DNA of 64,000 bases from Myroides indicus. Lineage in GTDB: Bacteria > Bacteroidota > Bacteroidia > Flavobacteriales > Flavobacteriaceae. The notes under the pieces are model-generated. The model made no database searches, had not been told where the DNA came from, and saw only the letters and a list, made by a program, of their open reading frames with translations. Of the stretch, positions 52,669-61,858 are shown one piece after another (within the stretch, counting starts at the first letter, position 1; each line of letters begins with the position of its first letter). The DNA lies in NCBI RefSeq assembly GCF_004364575.1, contig NZ_SOAG01000020.1, positions 1 through 64,000 on the forward strand, read 5' to 3'. The translations under genes were made by a program, and so were the position numbers.

Positions 52669-53910
52669 TTTATGCTGATTAAAAATACGAGTGAAAATTT
52701 TTTCTGTTGCGTTTTTATTTTTAAGAATAAAATTGCTGCAAATTTTTCCGGTTGTAATTCGCTTATTGCTGTCTTCTAAAAAATTATCCAACACCGTATT
52801 TAATTCATGCTGATTGTGAACCACAATGCATCCACCGAGAGAAATTAAGTCTTTGGCTTCCTGAAACTTTTTATAATTAGGACCAATTATCACGGGAACT
52901 CCATAGGTGGCTGCTTCCAAAATATTGTGTACGCCAGAGCCAAATCCCCCGCCAATATAAGCAATGTCAGCATAACTGTATGCTTTAGTTAACAAGCTGT
53001 AAGCATCTATGATTAAAACCGTATATTCATTTAAATTTTTGCTTTCTCGGTCGGAGTATAAAAGCGTCTTCTTTTTCAGAATTTTTTTCAGATTGTCAAT
53101 TTGTTCCTTTTTAATGTTGTGCGGAGCAATAACAAATTTGGTGTTTTTGGTAGAGTTATTGATATAATCTGCTAAAAGTACTTCGTCTTCTGTCCATGAA
53201 CTACCAACCACTATTACAGGATTTTGTTTGTGATTTGTAAAGTCGTCTAAAAAGTCTAATTGGTTGTTGTTTTCCAAAATTTGAGAAACCCGATCAAATC
53301 GCGTATCACCAACTATTTCTGTATTAGAAAACCCTAACTTGGAAAGCAACATTGCAGAAGTGTCATTCTGAACAAAATAATAAGTAAATGCCCGAAGTGC
53401 TTTTCTGTAGAAACTACCATACCATTTAAAAAACACCTGATCAGGACGAAATATTCCTGATATCAAATAGGTAGGAATACGTTTTTTATGTAATATATTA
53501 AGATAGTTAGGCCAGTATTCGTATTTGACAAAAAACACTTTTTCAGGATGAATAAGATTAATAAAGCGTTTTGCATTGCGAATGGTATCCATGGGCAAAT
53601 ACAGTGTTGCATCTGCAATAGGATTGTTTTTTTTTACTTCATATCCTGAAGGAGAGAAAAAAGTAAGAACAATTTTATGGTTCGGAAATTTGCTTTTCAA
53701 TATTTCGATAAGAGGGAGCCCTTGTTCATATTCTCCTAAGGAAGCTACGTGGATCCAAAAAACTTTGTCTGAAGAAAAGATGAGTTGCTTTACGATTGCA
53801 AAAGATTCTTTTCGGCCCTTAACAAATAATCGGATTTTTGGGTTGAATAAAGCGATAACCTTTAAGACGAAAAAAGAAATGTAAACAAGTATATTGTAAA
53901 GGTAGAACAT
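52666..53910 (-). CDS. waaA: 3-deoxy-D-manno-octulosonic acid (Kdo) transferase
   Basis: 414 residues, normal for WaaA/KdtA. N-terminal membrane anchor (about 1-25), then 'FWIHVASLGEYEQGLPLIEILKSKFPNHKIVLTFFSPSGYE' (the WaaA signature with catalytic E at 'GEYEQ') and 'ADATLYLPMDT'. The C-terminal GT-B half has 'ADIAYIGGGFGSGVHNILEAATYGVPVIIGPNYKKFQEAKDLISLGGCIVV'. It transfers Kdo from CMP-Kdo to lipid A precursor at the inner membrane. Divergent from the DegT aminotransferase gene. Confidence 0.95.
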   Translation of the reverse strand: MFYLYNILVYISFFVLKVIALFNPKIRLFVKGRKESFAIVKQLIFSSDKVFWIHVASLGEYEQGLPLIEILKSKFPNHKIVLTFFSPSGYEVKKNNPIADATLYLPMDTIRNAKRFINLIHPEKVFFVKYEYWPNYLNILHKKRIPTYLISGIFRPDQVFFKWYGSFYRKALRAFTYYFVQNDTSAMLLSKLGFSNTEIVGDTRFDRVSQILENNNQLDFLDDFTNHKQNPVIVVGSSWTEDEVLLADYINNSTKNTKFVIAPHNIKKEQIDNLKKILKKKTLLYSDRESKNLNEYTVLIIDAYSLLTKAYSYADIAYIGGGFGSGVHNILEAATYGVPVIIGPNYKKFQEAKDLISLGGCIVVHNQHELNTVLDNFLEDSNKRITTGKICSNFILKNKNATEKIFTRIFNQHK

Positions 53911-53980
53911 ATTTAAAAATTTATAAAACGAAAATACGCTTCTTTTGACAAAGATAATGTATAGAGAGCTAATTAATTCT

Positions 53981-53988
53981 TACTTTTG
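53981..53988 (+). promoter_or_regulatory. -7 element TACTTTTG for the DegT aminotransferase gene
   Basis: Perfect TAnnTTTG, 92 nt before the chosen ATG; the intervening leader is unusually long for this window. Confidence 0.5.
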
Positions 53989-54080
53989 TTAATCAAATCA
54001 GATGAAAATAAATAAGTATTTACTTTAGGAACCGGCGGTTTTATGTGGGTACTTTTAATAAAAAAATAAAAGAGTGTAAA

Positions 54081-55211
54081 ATGAAAAAAATTCAAATGGT
54101 TGACTTAAAAAGTCAATATAAAGACATTAAAGAAGAGGTAAATCAATCTATTCAGGAAATATTAGAAAACTCTACTTTTATTAATGGTCCTCAGGTTCAT
54201 TCTTTCCAGAAAAACCTTGAAAAATATTTAGGCGTAAAACACGTAATTCCATGCGCAAATGGTACAGACGCTTTGCAGATAGCTATGATGGGCTTGGGTT
54301 TAAAACCCGGAGATGAGGTAATTACAGCTGATTTTACTTTTGCAGCAACGGTTGAAGTAATTGGCTTATTACAGCTGACGCCTGTTTTAGTTGATGTAGA
54401 TCCAAAGACATTTAATATATCAGTTGAAGCCATAAAAAAAGCAATCACTCCAAAGACCAAAGCTATCGTTCCTGTACATCTGTTTGGACAGGTTGCCGAT
54501 ATGGAAGAAATTTTAAAAATAGCCGAGGAACACAATTTATATGTGATTGAAGATAATGCACAGGGAATAGGAGGAAGCTATACTTTTTCTGATGGGAAAA
54601 AAGTGAAAACCGGAGCCATGGGACATGTATCAGCTACATCATTTTTCCCTTCTAAAAATTTGGGGTGCTATGGAGATGGAGGAGCTATTTTTACCAATGA
54701 CGATGAGCTGGCTCATATTATCAGAGGTATTGTAAATCACGGAATGTACGAGCGTTATCATCATGATGTGATAGGGGTAAATTCAAGATTAGACAGTATT
54801 CAGGCAGCTGTGCTGAATGTTAAACTTCCCCAATTAGATAGTTATAACACAAGAAGAAGATCCGCGGCAAATCAATATTCAGAAGCTTTAAAAAATCATC
54901 CGAATGTTATTACGCCTGTAATTCAAGGAGATGATGACAGTCACGTTTTTCACCAATATACTTTGCGAATTGTTAATGCAGACCGAAATGGGTTAATGGC
55001 TCATTTACAGTCAAAAGAAATACCTTGTGCTATTTATTATCCAATTCCGTTGCACAAACAAAAGGCATATCTGGATTCTCGTTATAAAGAAGCAGATTTT
55101 CCGGTTACCAATCAATTGGTTCAAGAAGTTTTGTCATTGCCTATGCACTCAGAACTGGAACCTGACCAAATTAAATTTATTACAGACGAAATAAAGAGTT
55201 TTTTAGGATAA
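54081..55211 (+). CDS. DegT/DnrJ/EryC1/StrS-family sugar aminotransferase
   Basis: 376 residues from ATG 54081 (MKKIQMVDLKSQY); a GTG at 54045 would add 12 residues with no family match. 'KKIQMVDLKSQYKDIKEEV', 'HVIPCANGTDALQIAMMGLGLKPGDEVITADFTFAATVEVI', 'VIEDNAQGIGGSY' and the PLP lysine K192 in 'TSFFPSKNLGCYGDGGAIFTN' define the family. The enzyme makes amino sugars on nucleotide-activated keto sugars for surface glycans such as LPS. Divergent from waaA, consistent with envelope glycan work, but the exact sugar is unknown. Confidence 0.92.
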   Translation: MKKIQMVDLKSQYKDIKEEVNQSIQEILENSTFINGPQVHSFQKNLEKYLGVKHVIPCANGTDALQIAMMGLGLKPGDEVITADFTFAATVEVIGLLQLTPVLVDVDPKTFNISVEAIKKAITPKTKAIVPVHLFGQVADMEEILKIAEEHNLYVIEDNAQGIGGSYTFSDGKKVKTGAMGHVSATSFFPSKNLGCYGDGGAIFTNDDELAHIIRGIVNHGMYERYHHDVIGVNSRLDSIQAAVLNVKLPQLDSYNTRRRSAANQYSEALKNHPNVITPVIQGDDDSHVFHQYTLRIVNADRNGLMAHLQSKEIPCAIYYPIPLHKQKAYLDSRYKEADFPVTNQLVQEVLSLPMHSELEPDQIKFITDEIKSFLG

Positions 55212-55219
55212 GAAGTAAA

Positions 55220-55249
55220 GAAACGGCTCATTTTGGTGAGCTGTTTTTA
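55220..55249 (+). terminator. Terminator after the DegT aminotransferase gene
   Basis: AAACGGCTCA / TGAGCTGTTT stem (one G-T pair), 6-nt loop, T-run. Confidence 0.85.
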
Positions 55250-55250
55250 T

Positions 55251-56435
55251 TTAATATTTTGAATAAGTTACTTGATTAATGATAAAGGAAAACAATGCGC
55301 AACTTGTCAAAACTATCGCTACAATATTCATAGCTCCGTTGTTCAGACTGTTTAAGGTAATTGAAGTTATAAATGTAAAGGCAAGCTGTGATGCACCGAA
55401 AAGAGCTGATGCTGTTCCAGATTCTGCTTTAAAGGGCTCTAAGGCAAGTGTGGTTGTTGTTGGGAATAACATTCCTAAGGGTAGTACAAAAAAGAACAGA
55501 GGAATCAGCTGAATGTAAATGGATACTTCTGTTTCAATAAGAATCCAAAGTGTGCAAGCTGAGATTACCTGAATTGAAGCAGCCAGCCGAATAATATTTT
55601 TAGGTAATAAAAACTTTCTCAAGATCGTTGAGGTAAGGAAAGCACCAATCATTATACCGCATGAATTAGCCATAAAAACAAAGCTAAACTGCGTGCTGGA
55701 CAAACCGCCAACCTCCATTACTAATACAGGTACATTGGATATGTAAAGCATGAGACAGCTGTAAGCAACACTTCCTATTAAAGTATAAGTTATAAACGTT
55801 TTATTTTCAAAAAGGCGAAAATAATTTTTCAGAATAATATTAACTTTCAAGTTTTGCGATTTGTTCTTGTAGGTATCTTTTAAAAAGAAAAAAGTCATAA
55901 GGATACTTATTCCTGCAAAACAAGCCATTGCTGTAAAGACGTGCTGCCAGTCAAAGTATTTTAGAATTACATTACCGAACAATGGTGCAACAATAGGAGC
56001 AATTCCACCAACAAGTGCTAAGATGCTGAAAATTTTTAAGGTTTGGTCTTTGTCGTACCGTTTGTTCACAATAGCCCGGGCAATAACGATTCCGCCGCTA
56101 CTTCCAAAAGCTTGTAAAAAGCGATAAATCCACATCCATTTGATATCTTGTACGTATACGCAGGCAAGAGAGGTAACAATAAAAATAAATAAAGATAGAA
56201 GAATAGGAATTCTGCTTCCGTATTTATCTGAAATTGGTCCCCAAAAAAGCTGACCTATCGCAAGTCCGCCTAAAAAGGTAGAGAGCGATATTTGTACCTT
56301 ATTGATAGGAGTTTGCAAATCACCTGCAATCTTAGGAAAGGCAGGCAGATACATGTCAATAGATAAAGGGCCTAAAGCAGTTAAGCTAACTAAAGTCAGG
56401 ATTAGAATCCAATCTTGTAAAGTAAGTTTACTCAA
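55251..56435 (-). CDS. MFS multidrug efflux transporter, Bcr/CflA type
   Basis: 394 residues with 12 predicted TM helices. Bcr/CflA marks: 'SIDMYLPAFPKIAGDLQTPINKVQISLSTFLGGLAIGQLFWGPISDKYGSR' at the N-terminus (the motif-A region 'GPISDKYGSR') and 'QAFGSSGGIVIARAIVNKRYD'. Members export drugs such as bicyclomycin, sulfonamides or amino acids by proton antiport. It lies downstream of fabD on the same strand but a terminator between them makes it a separate unit. Confidence 0.92.
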   Translation of the reverse strand: MSKLTLQDWILILTLVSLTALGPLSIDMYLPAFPKIAGDLQTPINKVQISLSTFLGGLAIGQLFWGPISDKYGSRIPILLSLFIFIVTSLACVYVQDIKWMWIYRFLQAFGSSGGIVIARAIVNKRYDKDQTLKIFSILALVGGIAPIVAPLFGNVILKYFDWQHVFTAMACFAGISILMTFFFLKDTYKNKSQNLKVNIILKNYFRLFENKTFITYTLIGSVAYSCLMLYISNVPVLVMEVGGLSSTQFSFVFMANSCGIMIGAFLTSTILRKFLLPKNIIRLAASIQVISACTLWILIETEVSIYIQLIPLFFFVLPLGMLFPTTTTLALEPFKAESGTASALFGASQLAFTFITSITLNSLNNGAMNIVAIVLTSCALFSFIINQVTYSKY

Positions 56436-56450
56436 ATTAAAGACAAATAG

Positions 56451-56483
56451 AAAAATCCCTGATTATAAATAGCAGGGATTTCA
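56451..56483 (-). terminator. Terminator after fabD
   Basis: AAATCCCTG / CAGGGATTT stem with an 11-nt loop and A/T runs; lies 3' of fabD on the minus strand and just before the MFS gene start. Confidence 0.85.
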
Positions 56484-56506
56484 GATTTTACAATTTATTT
56501 TAATAA

Positions 56507-57379
56507 TCAGGCTGAAATCGTTTCAGCTTCCTTATTTATTTTTTTAATTAATCCAACCAAAACTTTTCCGGGACCTACTTCTGTGAAAGAAGTTGCACCG
56601 TCTGCAATCATTTGCTGAACGGATTGTGTCCATCTGACAGGAGCTGTCAATTGTAAAATTAAATTCTTTTTAATTTCTTCCGGATTGCTGACTGCTTGGG
56701 CATTAACGTTTTGATAAACCGGGCAAATCGGCGTATTAAAAACAGTTGCTTCAATAGCGGCAGCCAATTCTTCGCGTGCGGGCTCCATCATCGGAGAGTG
56801 AAAAGCACCGCCTACAGGTAAAATAAGTGCTCGTTTTGCACCTGCTTCTTTTAAAGCTTCACAGGCTTTTTCTACTGCTTCTGTTTCTCCTGATATTACT
56901 AGTTGTCCCGGACAGTTATAATTTGCTGCAACAACGATTCCATCTATTTCTGAGCATATTTTTTCTACAGCATCATCTTCCATGCCTAAAACAGCAGCCA
57001 TTGTAGAAGGAGTTATTTCACACGCTTTCTGCATTGCTGTAGCTCTTTGAGATACCAGTTTTAATGCATCTTCAAAAGCCAATGTTTGGTTAGCTACTAA
57101 GGCAGAAAATTCGCCTAAAGAATGTCCGGCAACCATTTGTGGATTAAAATCGGGAAGTGTTTTTGCAAGTATGACAGAGTGTAGAAAAACAGCTGGTTGT
57201 GTTACTTTTGTTTCTTTCAGTTGTTCTGCCGTCCCTTCAAACATAATATCTGTAATTCTGAAACCTAATATTTCGTTTGCTTTTTCAAACATTTCTTTGG
57301 CTAATTCAGAACTTTCGTATAAGTCTTTTCCCATCCCAGTAAATTGTGCTCCCTGTCCCGGAAAAACGTATGCTTTCAT
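56507..57379 (-). CDS. fabD: Malonyl-CoA:ACP transacylase
   Basis: 290 residues. 'MKAYVFPGQGAQFTGMGKDLYE' start, catalytic nucleophile S87 in 'VAGHSLGEFSALVAN', the Q of 'PGQGAQ' for the oxyanion hole and H194 in 'VGGAFHSPMM'. 'FTEVGPGKVLVGLIKKI' ends the fold. It loads malonyl onto ACP for fatty-acid synthesis. The gene is alone between the PpiD-like and MFS genes, not in a fab cluster, which is common in Bacteroidota. Confidence 0.97.
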   Translation of the reverse strand: MKAYVFPGQGAQFTGMGKDLYESSELAKEMFEKANEILGFRITDIMFEGTAEQLKETKVTQPAVFLHSVILAKTLPDFNPQMVAGHSLGEFSALVANQTLAFEDALKLVSQRATAMQKACEITPSTMAAVLGMEDDAVEKICSEIDGIVVAANYNCPGQLVISGETEAVEKACEALKEAGAKRALILPVGGAFHSPMMEPAREELAAAIEATVFNTPICPVYQNVNAQAVSNPEEIKKNLILQLTAPVRWTQSVQQMIADGATSFTEVGPGKVLVGLIKKINKEAETISA

Positions 57380-57445
57380 AAAATTGATTTTAATTTAATA
57401 TAGGCAAAAATAAGGTATTTTTATTACTTAATGTCAAGACAATTA

Positions 57446-57483
57446 AAAAAGCCGCTTGAGTCTTTAAGATTAAGCGGCTTTAC
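57446..57483 (-). terminator. Terminator after the PpiD-like gene
   Basis: AAAGCCGCTTAA / TTAAGCGGCTTT-type stem (57449-57480 region) with A/T runs; lies 3' of the PpiD-like gene. Confidence 0.82.
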
Positions 57484-57502
57484 TAATTTATAAAACTTAA
57501 AA

Positions 57503-59602
57503 TTACTGGATAATACCTAAACGGTTATCTTTAATTTTAGCATTTTCTTTTAGCATATCCAAAACTTTAGACTGGGCAGAATTACGTGCTGTGCTTTGTG
57601 CTTTTGTTTTGTACGTATTGTAATTTCCTAAATCCGGTGCTTGGCTGATGTTTTTAGTTTTAACCATATAAACTCCTTTTTGCCCGTCAATTAATTTAGA
57701 ATTTTCATTTGCATTAGTGGCAAATGCAGTTCCTACTACCAACGGCTCATTGCCTATATTGGTAATTAAAGGACTTTGTCGTGTTACATCATTTGCAGAA
57801 GCGATAGAGGCATTAGATTTTGAAGAAACTTCTTCAATTGTATTACCTGCCATTTTTTCTCTGATAATTTTAGCTTTTTTCTCGTTCATCAAAATCGGTT
57901 CAACAATAGGTTTAGCTTCTTCTAAAGGTAATAAACCAGTATCGTTTTTAGATGTCAATTTAACAATGATATGTCCGTTTGTAACGTCAAAACGCTTCAC
58001 TTCGCTGTCTTTTGTTTCTTTGTTGAATGCCCAGCTGATTACTTGTCTTTGGTTTCCGATAACCGGAAGATTTTCGTCAAAAGGACGAACGGTAACTTTG
58101 TCTTGTACCACAGCGTTTATTCTTTCCGCTTCGGCAATTAGATTTCCTTCGGCAGCTTTTAGTTCTAAAGAAGTAGCTGTTGTAAATATCTCATCAGCTG
58201 TACTGTCTGAGACTTCTATTTTTCTGGCAATTGTAGCAATTTGAGCTCCTTCTCTTTTATCTAAAACTTTGATTACGTGATATCCAAAAATTGTTTCTAC
58301 GATTCCTGTTTTACCTACGGGGTTATCAAAGATAAAATCTTCGAAAGGCTGAACCATTTGTCCTTTAGGGATATCTTCATATTTACCGCCGTTGTTTTTA
58401 GAACCCGGATCTTCAGATTCCTGAGCAGCTAATGTTTCAAATTTAGATGCATCGGCTTGTACTTGTTTTAAGATATCATCTGCTTTTGCTTTTGCCTCGT
58501 CTTTTGTGCGGGTAACGGTTGTGTTTTGAGCTCCCTCGAATGGAATTAAAATGTGTGCAGCGTCAACTCTTTGTCCCGGTTTTTTGTCCAGCATTCTTGA
58601 AATACAGTAGTAATCGTTAAAAAGGTAAGGTCCAAAAACTTCTCCCGGCTGTAGGTTAAATAATTCCTCCTGATACTCCAAAGGAAGATCGCTTTTTGCA
58701 TAGTATAAGCTGTCGAACTTAATATCTGAATTTGAATTTACAAAGGTTTGTACATCTTTAATTGTTTTAAATCCAGGAATAGTATCATTTTTATTGGTTT
58801 CTGTATTGTACTGAACAGAAGGTTGTAAAAACAATGCAACTGTTTCTTTTACGTCTTCTTTGTCTTTTTCAGAAGGAGTGCTTTCAACAAAAGCAAATTG
58901 CAATTCACGAGTAGGTTCAGATTTGAACTTGTTTTCGTGTTGCTTCATATAATTGATGATGGCAGAATCTTCAACAGCAGCTTCTGCGTCATTAATCGTA
59001 GAGTAAGGAACCGTTACGTAGTCGAAAGAAACTTTGCTGTTCTCATTTAAATAAGAGGCTTTGGCGTCCGCTTGAGTAGTATATATTCCACCTTGAATTA
59101 GGGAAAAATACATTTGTTGTAAACCGAATTTTTCCAGTTCTTTTTCATAATTCAACCAAGCATTCCATTGTTCTTGTCCTGCGCTTTTCATTGATAAAAC
59201 AAACTCGTTGAACTTATTTACATCAAACTGACCTAATTGGTTTAAGAATTGAGGGTTATTAGCAAACATAGGGTTAGATTTAACCACGTTTACCAATTGA
59301 TCTTTTCCTATTCTTAATCCCGATTTTTCAAATTCAGCAGCTAATAGAATACTGTTTACTTCATTGTCCCAAACCATTTTACTGGCTTGTGTATTGCTTA
59401 ATCCATTCGATTTTTCAGCTTGAGCTACTTTGTGTAAAAATTCTTGTGTATTGATATCTTCGCCATTAATGCTTCCGATATTTCTGGAAGAACCAGCACC
59501 TCCGCTTCTTACTACATCTCCAATCACAAATGCCAATAAAGCGATACCAATCACTGCAATTAACAGTGCGGATTTTTGTCTAATTTTTGATAAAACTGCC
59601 AT
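57503..59602 (-). CDS. PpiD/SurA-like periplasmic peptidylprolyl isomerase, membrane anchored
   Basis: 699 residues. One N-terminal TM helix (about 11-29, 'SALLIAVIGIALLAFVIGDVV') and then a SurA_N-3-like chaperone region starting 'RNIGSINGEDINTQEFLHKVAQAEK'. A parvulin-type rotamase lies at about 345-455 ('RVDAAHILIPFEGAQNTTVTRTKDEAKAKADDILKQVQADASKFETLAAQESEDPGSKNNGGKYEDIPKGQMVQPFEDFIF'). It helps fold proteins leaving the Sec translocon and outer-membrane proteins. Size and order match PpiD of Bacteroidota. Transcribed alone. Confidence 0.93.
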   Translation of the reverse strand: MAVLSKIRQKSALLIAVIGIALLAFVIGDVVRSGGAGSSRNIGSINGEDINTQEFLHKVAQAEKSNGLSNTQASKMVWDNEVNSILLAAEFEKSGLRIGKDQLVNVVKSNPMFANNPQFLNQLGQFDVNKFNEFVLSMKSAGQEQWNAWLNYEKELEKFGLQQMYFSLIQGGIYTTQADAKASYLNENSKVSFDYVTVPYSTINDAEAAVEDSAIINYMKQHENKFKSEPTRELQFAFVESTPSEKDKEDVKETVALFLQPSVQYNTETNKNDTIPGFKTIKDVQTFVNSNSDIKFDSLYYAKSDLPLEYQEELFNLQPGEVFGPYLFNDYYCISRMLDKKPGQRVDAAHILIPFEGAQNTTVTRTKDEAKAKADDILKQVQADASKFETLAAQESEDPGSKNNGGKYEDIPKGQMVQPFEDFIFDNPVGKTGIVETIFGYHVIKVLDKREGAQIATIARKIEVSDSTADEIFTTATSLELKAAEGNLIAEAERINAVVQDKVTVRPFDENLPVIGNQRQVISWAFNKETKDSEVKRFDVTNGHIIVKLTSKNDTGLLPLEEAKPIVEPILMNEKKAKIIREKMAGNTIEEVSSKSNASIASANDVTRQSPLITNIGNEPLVVGTAFATNANENSKLIDGQKGVYMVKTKNISQAPDLGNYNTYKTKAQSTARNSAQSKVLDMLKENAKIKDNRLGIIQ

Positions 59603-59830
59603 GTTTCTTATTATGTGTAATTTTTTTCAGTGAGCGAAAATACAATTATCTATTTAATAATAAAAGGGGTAGTGGTATTATTTTGAGTGGATTGATGACT
59701 TTTTTGCTTTTTCTAATAGAATGTCATTGTATTTTTTATATAAAATATAAATCAAATGAAAATCTAATTGGTTGATTATGTATTAAATTTAGATAGAAAG
59801 CCTAAAGATGAACTATTTTTACAAGTGGTA

Positions 59831-60013
59831 TTAATTAAACTTTTTTAAAGATCTTTTTCTAAAGAAAAACATAAAAATTGCAACGGCTGCGATCACAAAA
59901 CTCCACAAAAAATCATAACCTTCTTGGTTTTGAATAATTTTATTAACTCCATCATAGATAAATAACAGACCAATAAATAAGTAAAAATAAGGGAAAATTT
60001 TTAGTGCTTTCAT
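59831..60013 (-). CDS. Small membrane protein, two TM helices
   Basis: 60 residues: 'KIFPYFYLFIGLLFIYDGVNKII' and 'FLWSFVIAAVAIFMFFFRK' are two strongly hydrophobic segments joined by a short polar loop, with a basic tail (RKRSLKKFN) in the cytoplasm. It begins 3 bp after lptC and is most likely the last gene of the coaX-barrel-lptC operon. Function unknown. It is real by context and composition rather than by any family match. Confidence 0.7.
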   Translation of the reverse strand: MKALKIFPYFYLFIGLLFIYDGVNKIIQNQEGYDFLWSFVIAAVAIFMFFFRKRSLKKFN

Positions 60014-60016
60014 GTT

Positions 60017-60580
60017 TTATTCGTTTTGGAGGCTTTCCGCATAACTGTTTTTTGCTTTAATAGTACTCAATTTACTGTCAAAATCTATGCGTATACCCTG
60101 TGTAAAATTGTCTTTGTCTGTGGATGCTTTATACTTTCCTTCCGTATAAAGCCATTCGTTTTTTTGATCGTAATACAGCTGATCAGATTCTAATTTTTTG
60201 CCGTCATGCATGGTAATCACTACATTGCCTTTTAAGTCTATGAGTTCTGTTTTGGTATAACTGATGGCGTAATCAGCAACAACTGTATTTTTATTGCGGT
60301 TATTGTCAAAAAATGTCAAATGTGCTCCTTCCGGAAATTCTGTAAATGGATAGGCAACATTAGAATAGTCAAGCATCTTTTTCCCGGTTAGAATGGCCTT
60401 GACTCTTCCCGAATCTATGTATTGCATACGGATTTCTTCGGCTTCGCTTGCCGGAAAAAACGATACGGTATGAAACCGTTGTATTTCTTTGAATTTGCTT
60501 TCACAAGAAGATATAAAGCTGCTTAACGCTAAAAGTGCCAAAGAGACAAACAGATATTTAAATATATTGTTTTGAATCAT
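60017..60580 (-). CDS. lptC: LPS export protein LptC (lipoprotein form)
   Basis: 187 residues with a lipoprotein signal (acceptor C26 in 'SSFISSCESKF'). The following LptC domain, including 'MQYIDSGRVKAILTGKKMLDY', 'DNNRNKNTVVADYAISYTKTELIDLKGNVVITMHDGKKLESDQLYYDQKNEWLYTEG', has the beta-jellyroll repeats that accept LPS from LptBFG and pass it to LptA. Bacteroidota LptC proteins are often lipoproteins. It lies in an operon with coaX and a barrel protein; other Lpt genes are not in the window. Confidence 0.87.
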   Translation of the reverse strand: MIQNNIFKYLFVSLALLALSSFISSCESKFKEIQRFHTVSFFPASEAEEIRMQYIDSGRVKAILTGKKMLDYSNVAYPFTEFPEGAHLTFFDNNRNKNTVVADYAISYTKTELIDLKGNVVITMHDGKKLESDQLYYDQKNEWLYTEGKYKASTDKDNFTQGIRIDFDSKLSTIKAKNSYAESLQNE

Positions 60581-60592
60581 TTAAAATTAATG

Positions 60593-61858
60593 CTACTCAA
60601 ATCTTCTTTTCTTAAACCAAAAATCGTTAAATGAAAGTCCGATTGTGATATTAAAATAGTTTTCTCTAACCAGGTTTTTACTGGTAGTACCTCTTTGTCC
60701 GTATTCTACCCCCAAATTTAAGTTGGTGAAATTTCTCCCTACCGGAAAGCCAAAACCTGCTGTAACGCCAAAATCGTTAATTGATTGATTGTTTAAAACT
60801 AAACCGGTATTTTCATATCTCAAACCAGCTCTGTAAACAATACGGTCAAAGTAGCTGGTAAAAGAATTGTATTTTGGAATGTAAAATCCCCCTACAGAAA
60901 AGCGTTTAGAGTCTTCAAAAGAAGAATATTGACTGCTATTCCAGGAGTTTTTCAATTTACTGTTTTCAGTATAGGTAAACTGGGCAGAAACAAACCATTT
61001 TAAGTTTTTACCTAACCCCGCACCTAACGAATAGACCTGAGGATTAGTGATTTTCTCGCTTGCATTAACGGTTTCTTTTCTGTCAATAATATAGCCGTTA
61101 GTGAGATTTACAACATCAAGTCTTGTTAGATTATCAGCAGTAAATTTAGTTTCAGGACTGTAAGTCAAGTTGGTTTGATAATCCAAGCCTTTTATTTGTC
61201 CTGCATACTGAACAGCCATTCTTAAACCAAAACCTTTATAATCGATACGGCGGATTTCGTTGGTAGAAGTTAACAAACTGACACCGCTTCCGTTATCAAT
61301 CATCTGAACAGCTGTCGTATTATCGGTATGCCCAAAGTAATAAGAGGCGTCTATACCAATTTGTAATCGAGAGTTTATTTCATACCCGATACCTAAAAAG
61401 GTTTTGTTGATGCCGCCGCTACCGTTAAATGTATTTGCAAATAATTGATTTGATTCGTTGGAAGTCGTGGTATTTGTTTTATAGCCGATATTAGAATAAG
61501 GCTGAAGTCCGAAAACTACTCCTACCTTATCAGCAATTGGAAAACCTAAAGTTAAGTAGTCCAGGGATTGTCTTTGAGATTTATCAGATTCTCCACCTGA
61601 TGTAAAATCATAATATTTAGCCGTTGCTCCTAAGGCAAAGGTTGTCAATTTTAGTTTTCCAAAAGAAGCGGGGTTTTGTAGATTGATGTGGATACTGTCT
61701 GTATAAACACTTGTTCCTGCCATTGCTCTGTACTCGTTGGTACCATTATTATTGATATCGCCAATTCCATAAAAAGAATAAGGGGAGGCTGTACCCTGCT
61801 GAGCAAAAGCACTTACTCCGAATAGCAAACTTATGCTAAGGAAGATTTTATTTATCAT
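60593..61858 (-). CDS. Outer-membrane beta-barrel protein (coaX-lptC operon)
   Basis: 421 residues from M at 61858 ('MINKIFLSISLLFGVSAFAQQGTASPYSFYGIGDINNNGTNEYRAMAGT'); the longer start at 61885 puts nine residues before the signal peptide. Strands such as 'YKGFGLRMAVQYAGQIKGLDYQTNLTYSPETKF' and 'LVLNNQSINDFGVTAGFGFPVGRNFTNLNLGVEYGQRG' and a final 'NYFNITIGLSFNDFWFKKRRF' indicate a barrel resembling FadL-like or type IX-linked porins. Its start overlaps the coaX stop by 11 bp. The fixed neighbourhood with lptC suggests an envelope biogenesis role, but the function is unknown. Confidence 0.85.
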   Translation of the reverse strand: MINKIFLSISLLFGVSAFAQQGTASPYSFYGIGDINNNGTNEYRAMAGTSVYTDSIHINLQNPASFGKLKLTTFALGATAKYYDFTSGGESDKSQRQSLDYLTLGFPIADKVGVVFGLQPYSNIGYKTNTTTSNESNQLFANTFNGSGGINKTFLGIGYEINSRLQIGIDASYYFGHTDNTTAVQMIDNGSGVSLLTSTNEIRRIDYKGFGLRMAVQYAGQIKGLDYQTNLTYSPETKFTADNLTRLDVVNLTNGYIIDRKETVNASEKITNPQVYSLGAGLGKNLKWFVSAQFTYTENSKLKNSWNSSQYSSFEDSKRFSVGGFYIPKYNSFTSYFDRIVYRAGLRYENTGLVLNNQSINDFGVTAGFGFPVGRNFTNLNLGVEYGQRGTTSKNLVRENYFNITIGLSFNDFWFKKRRFE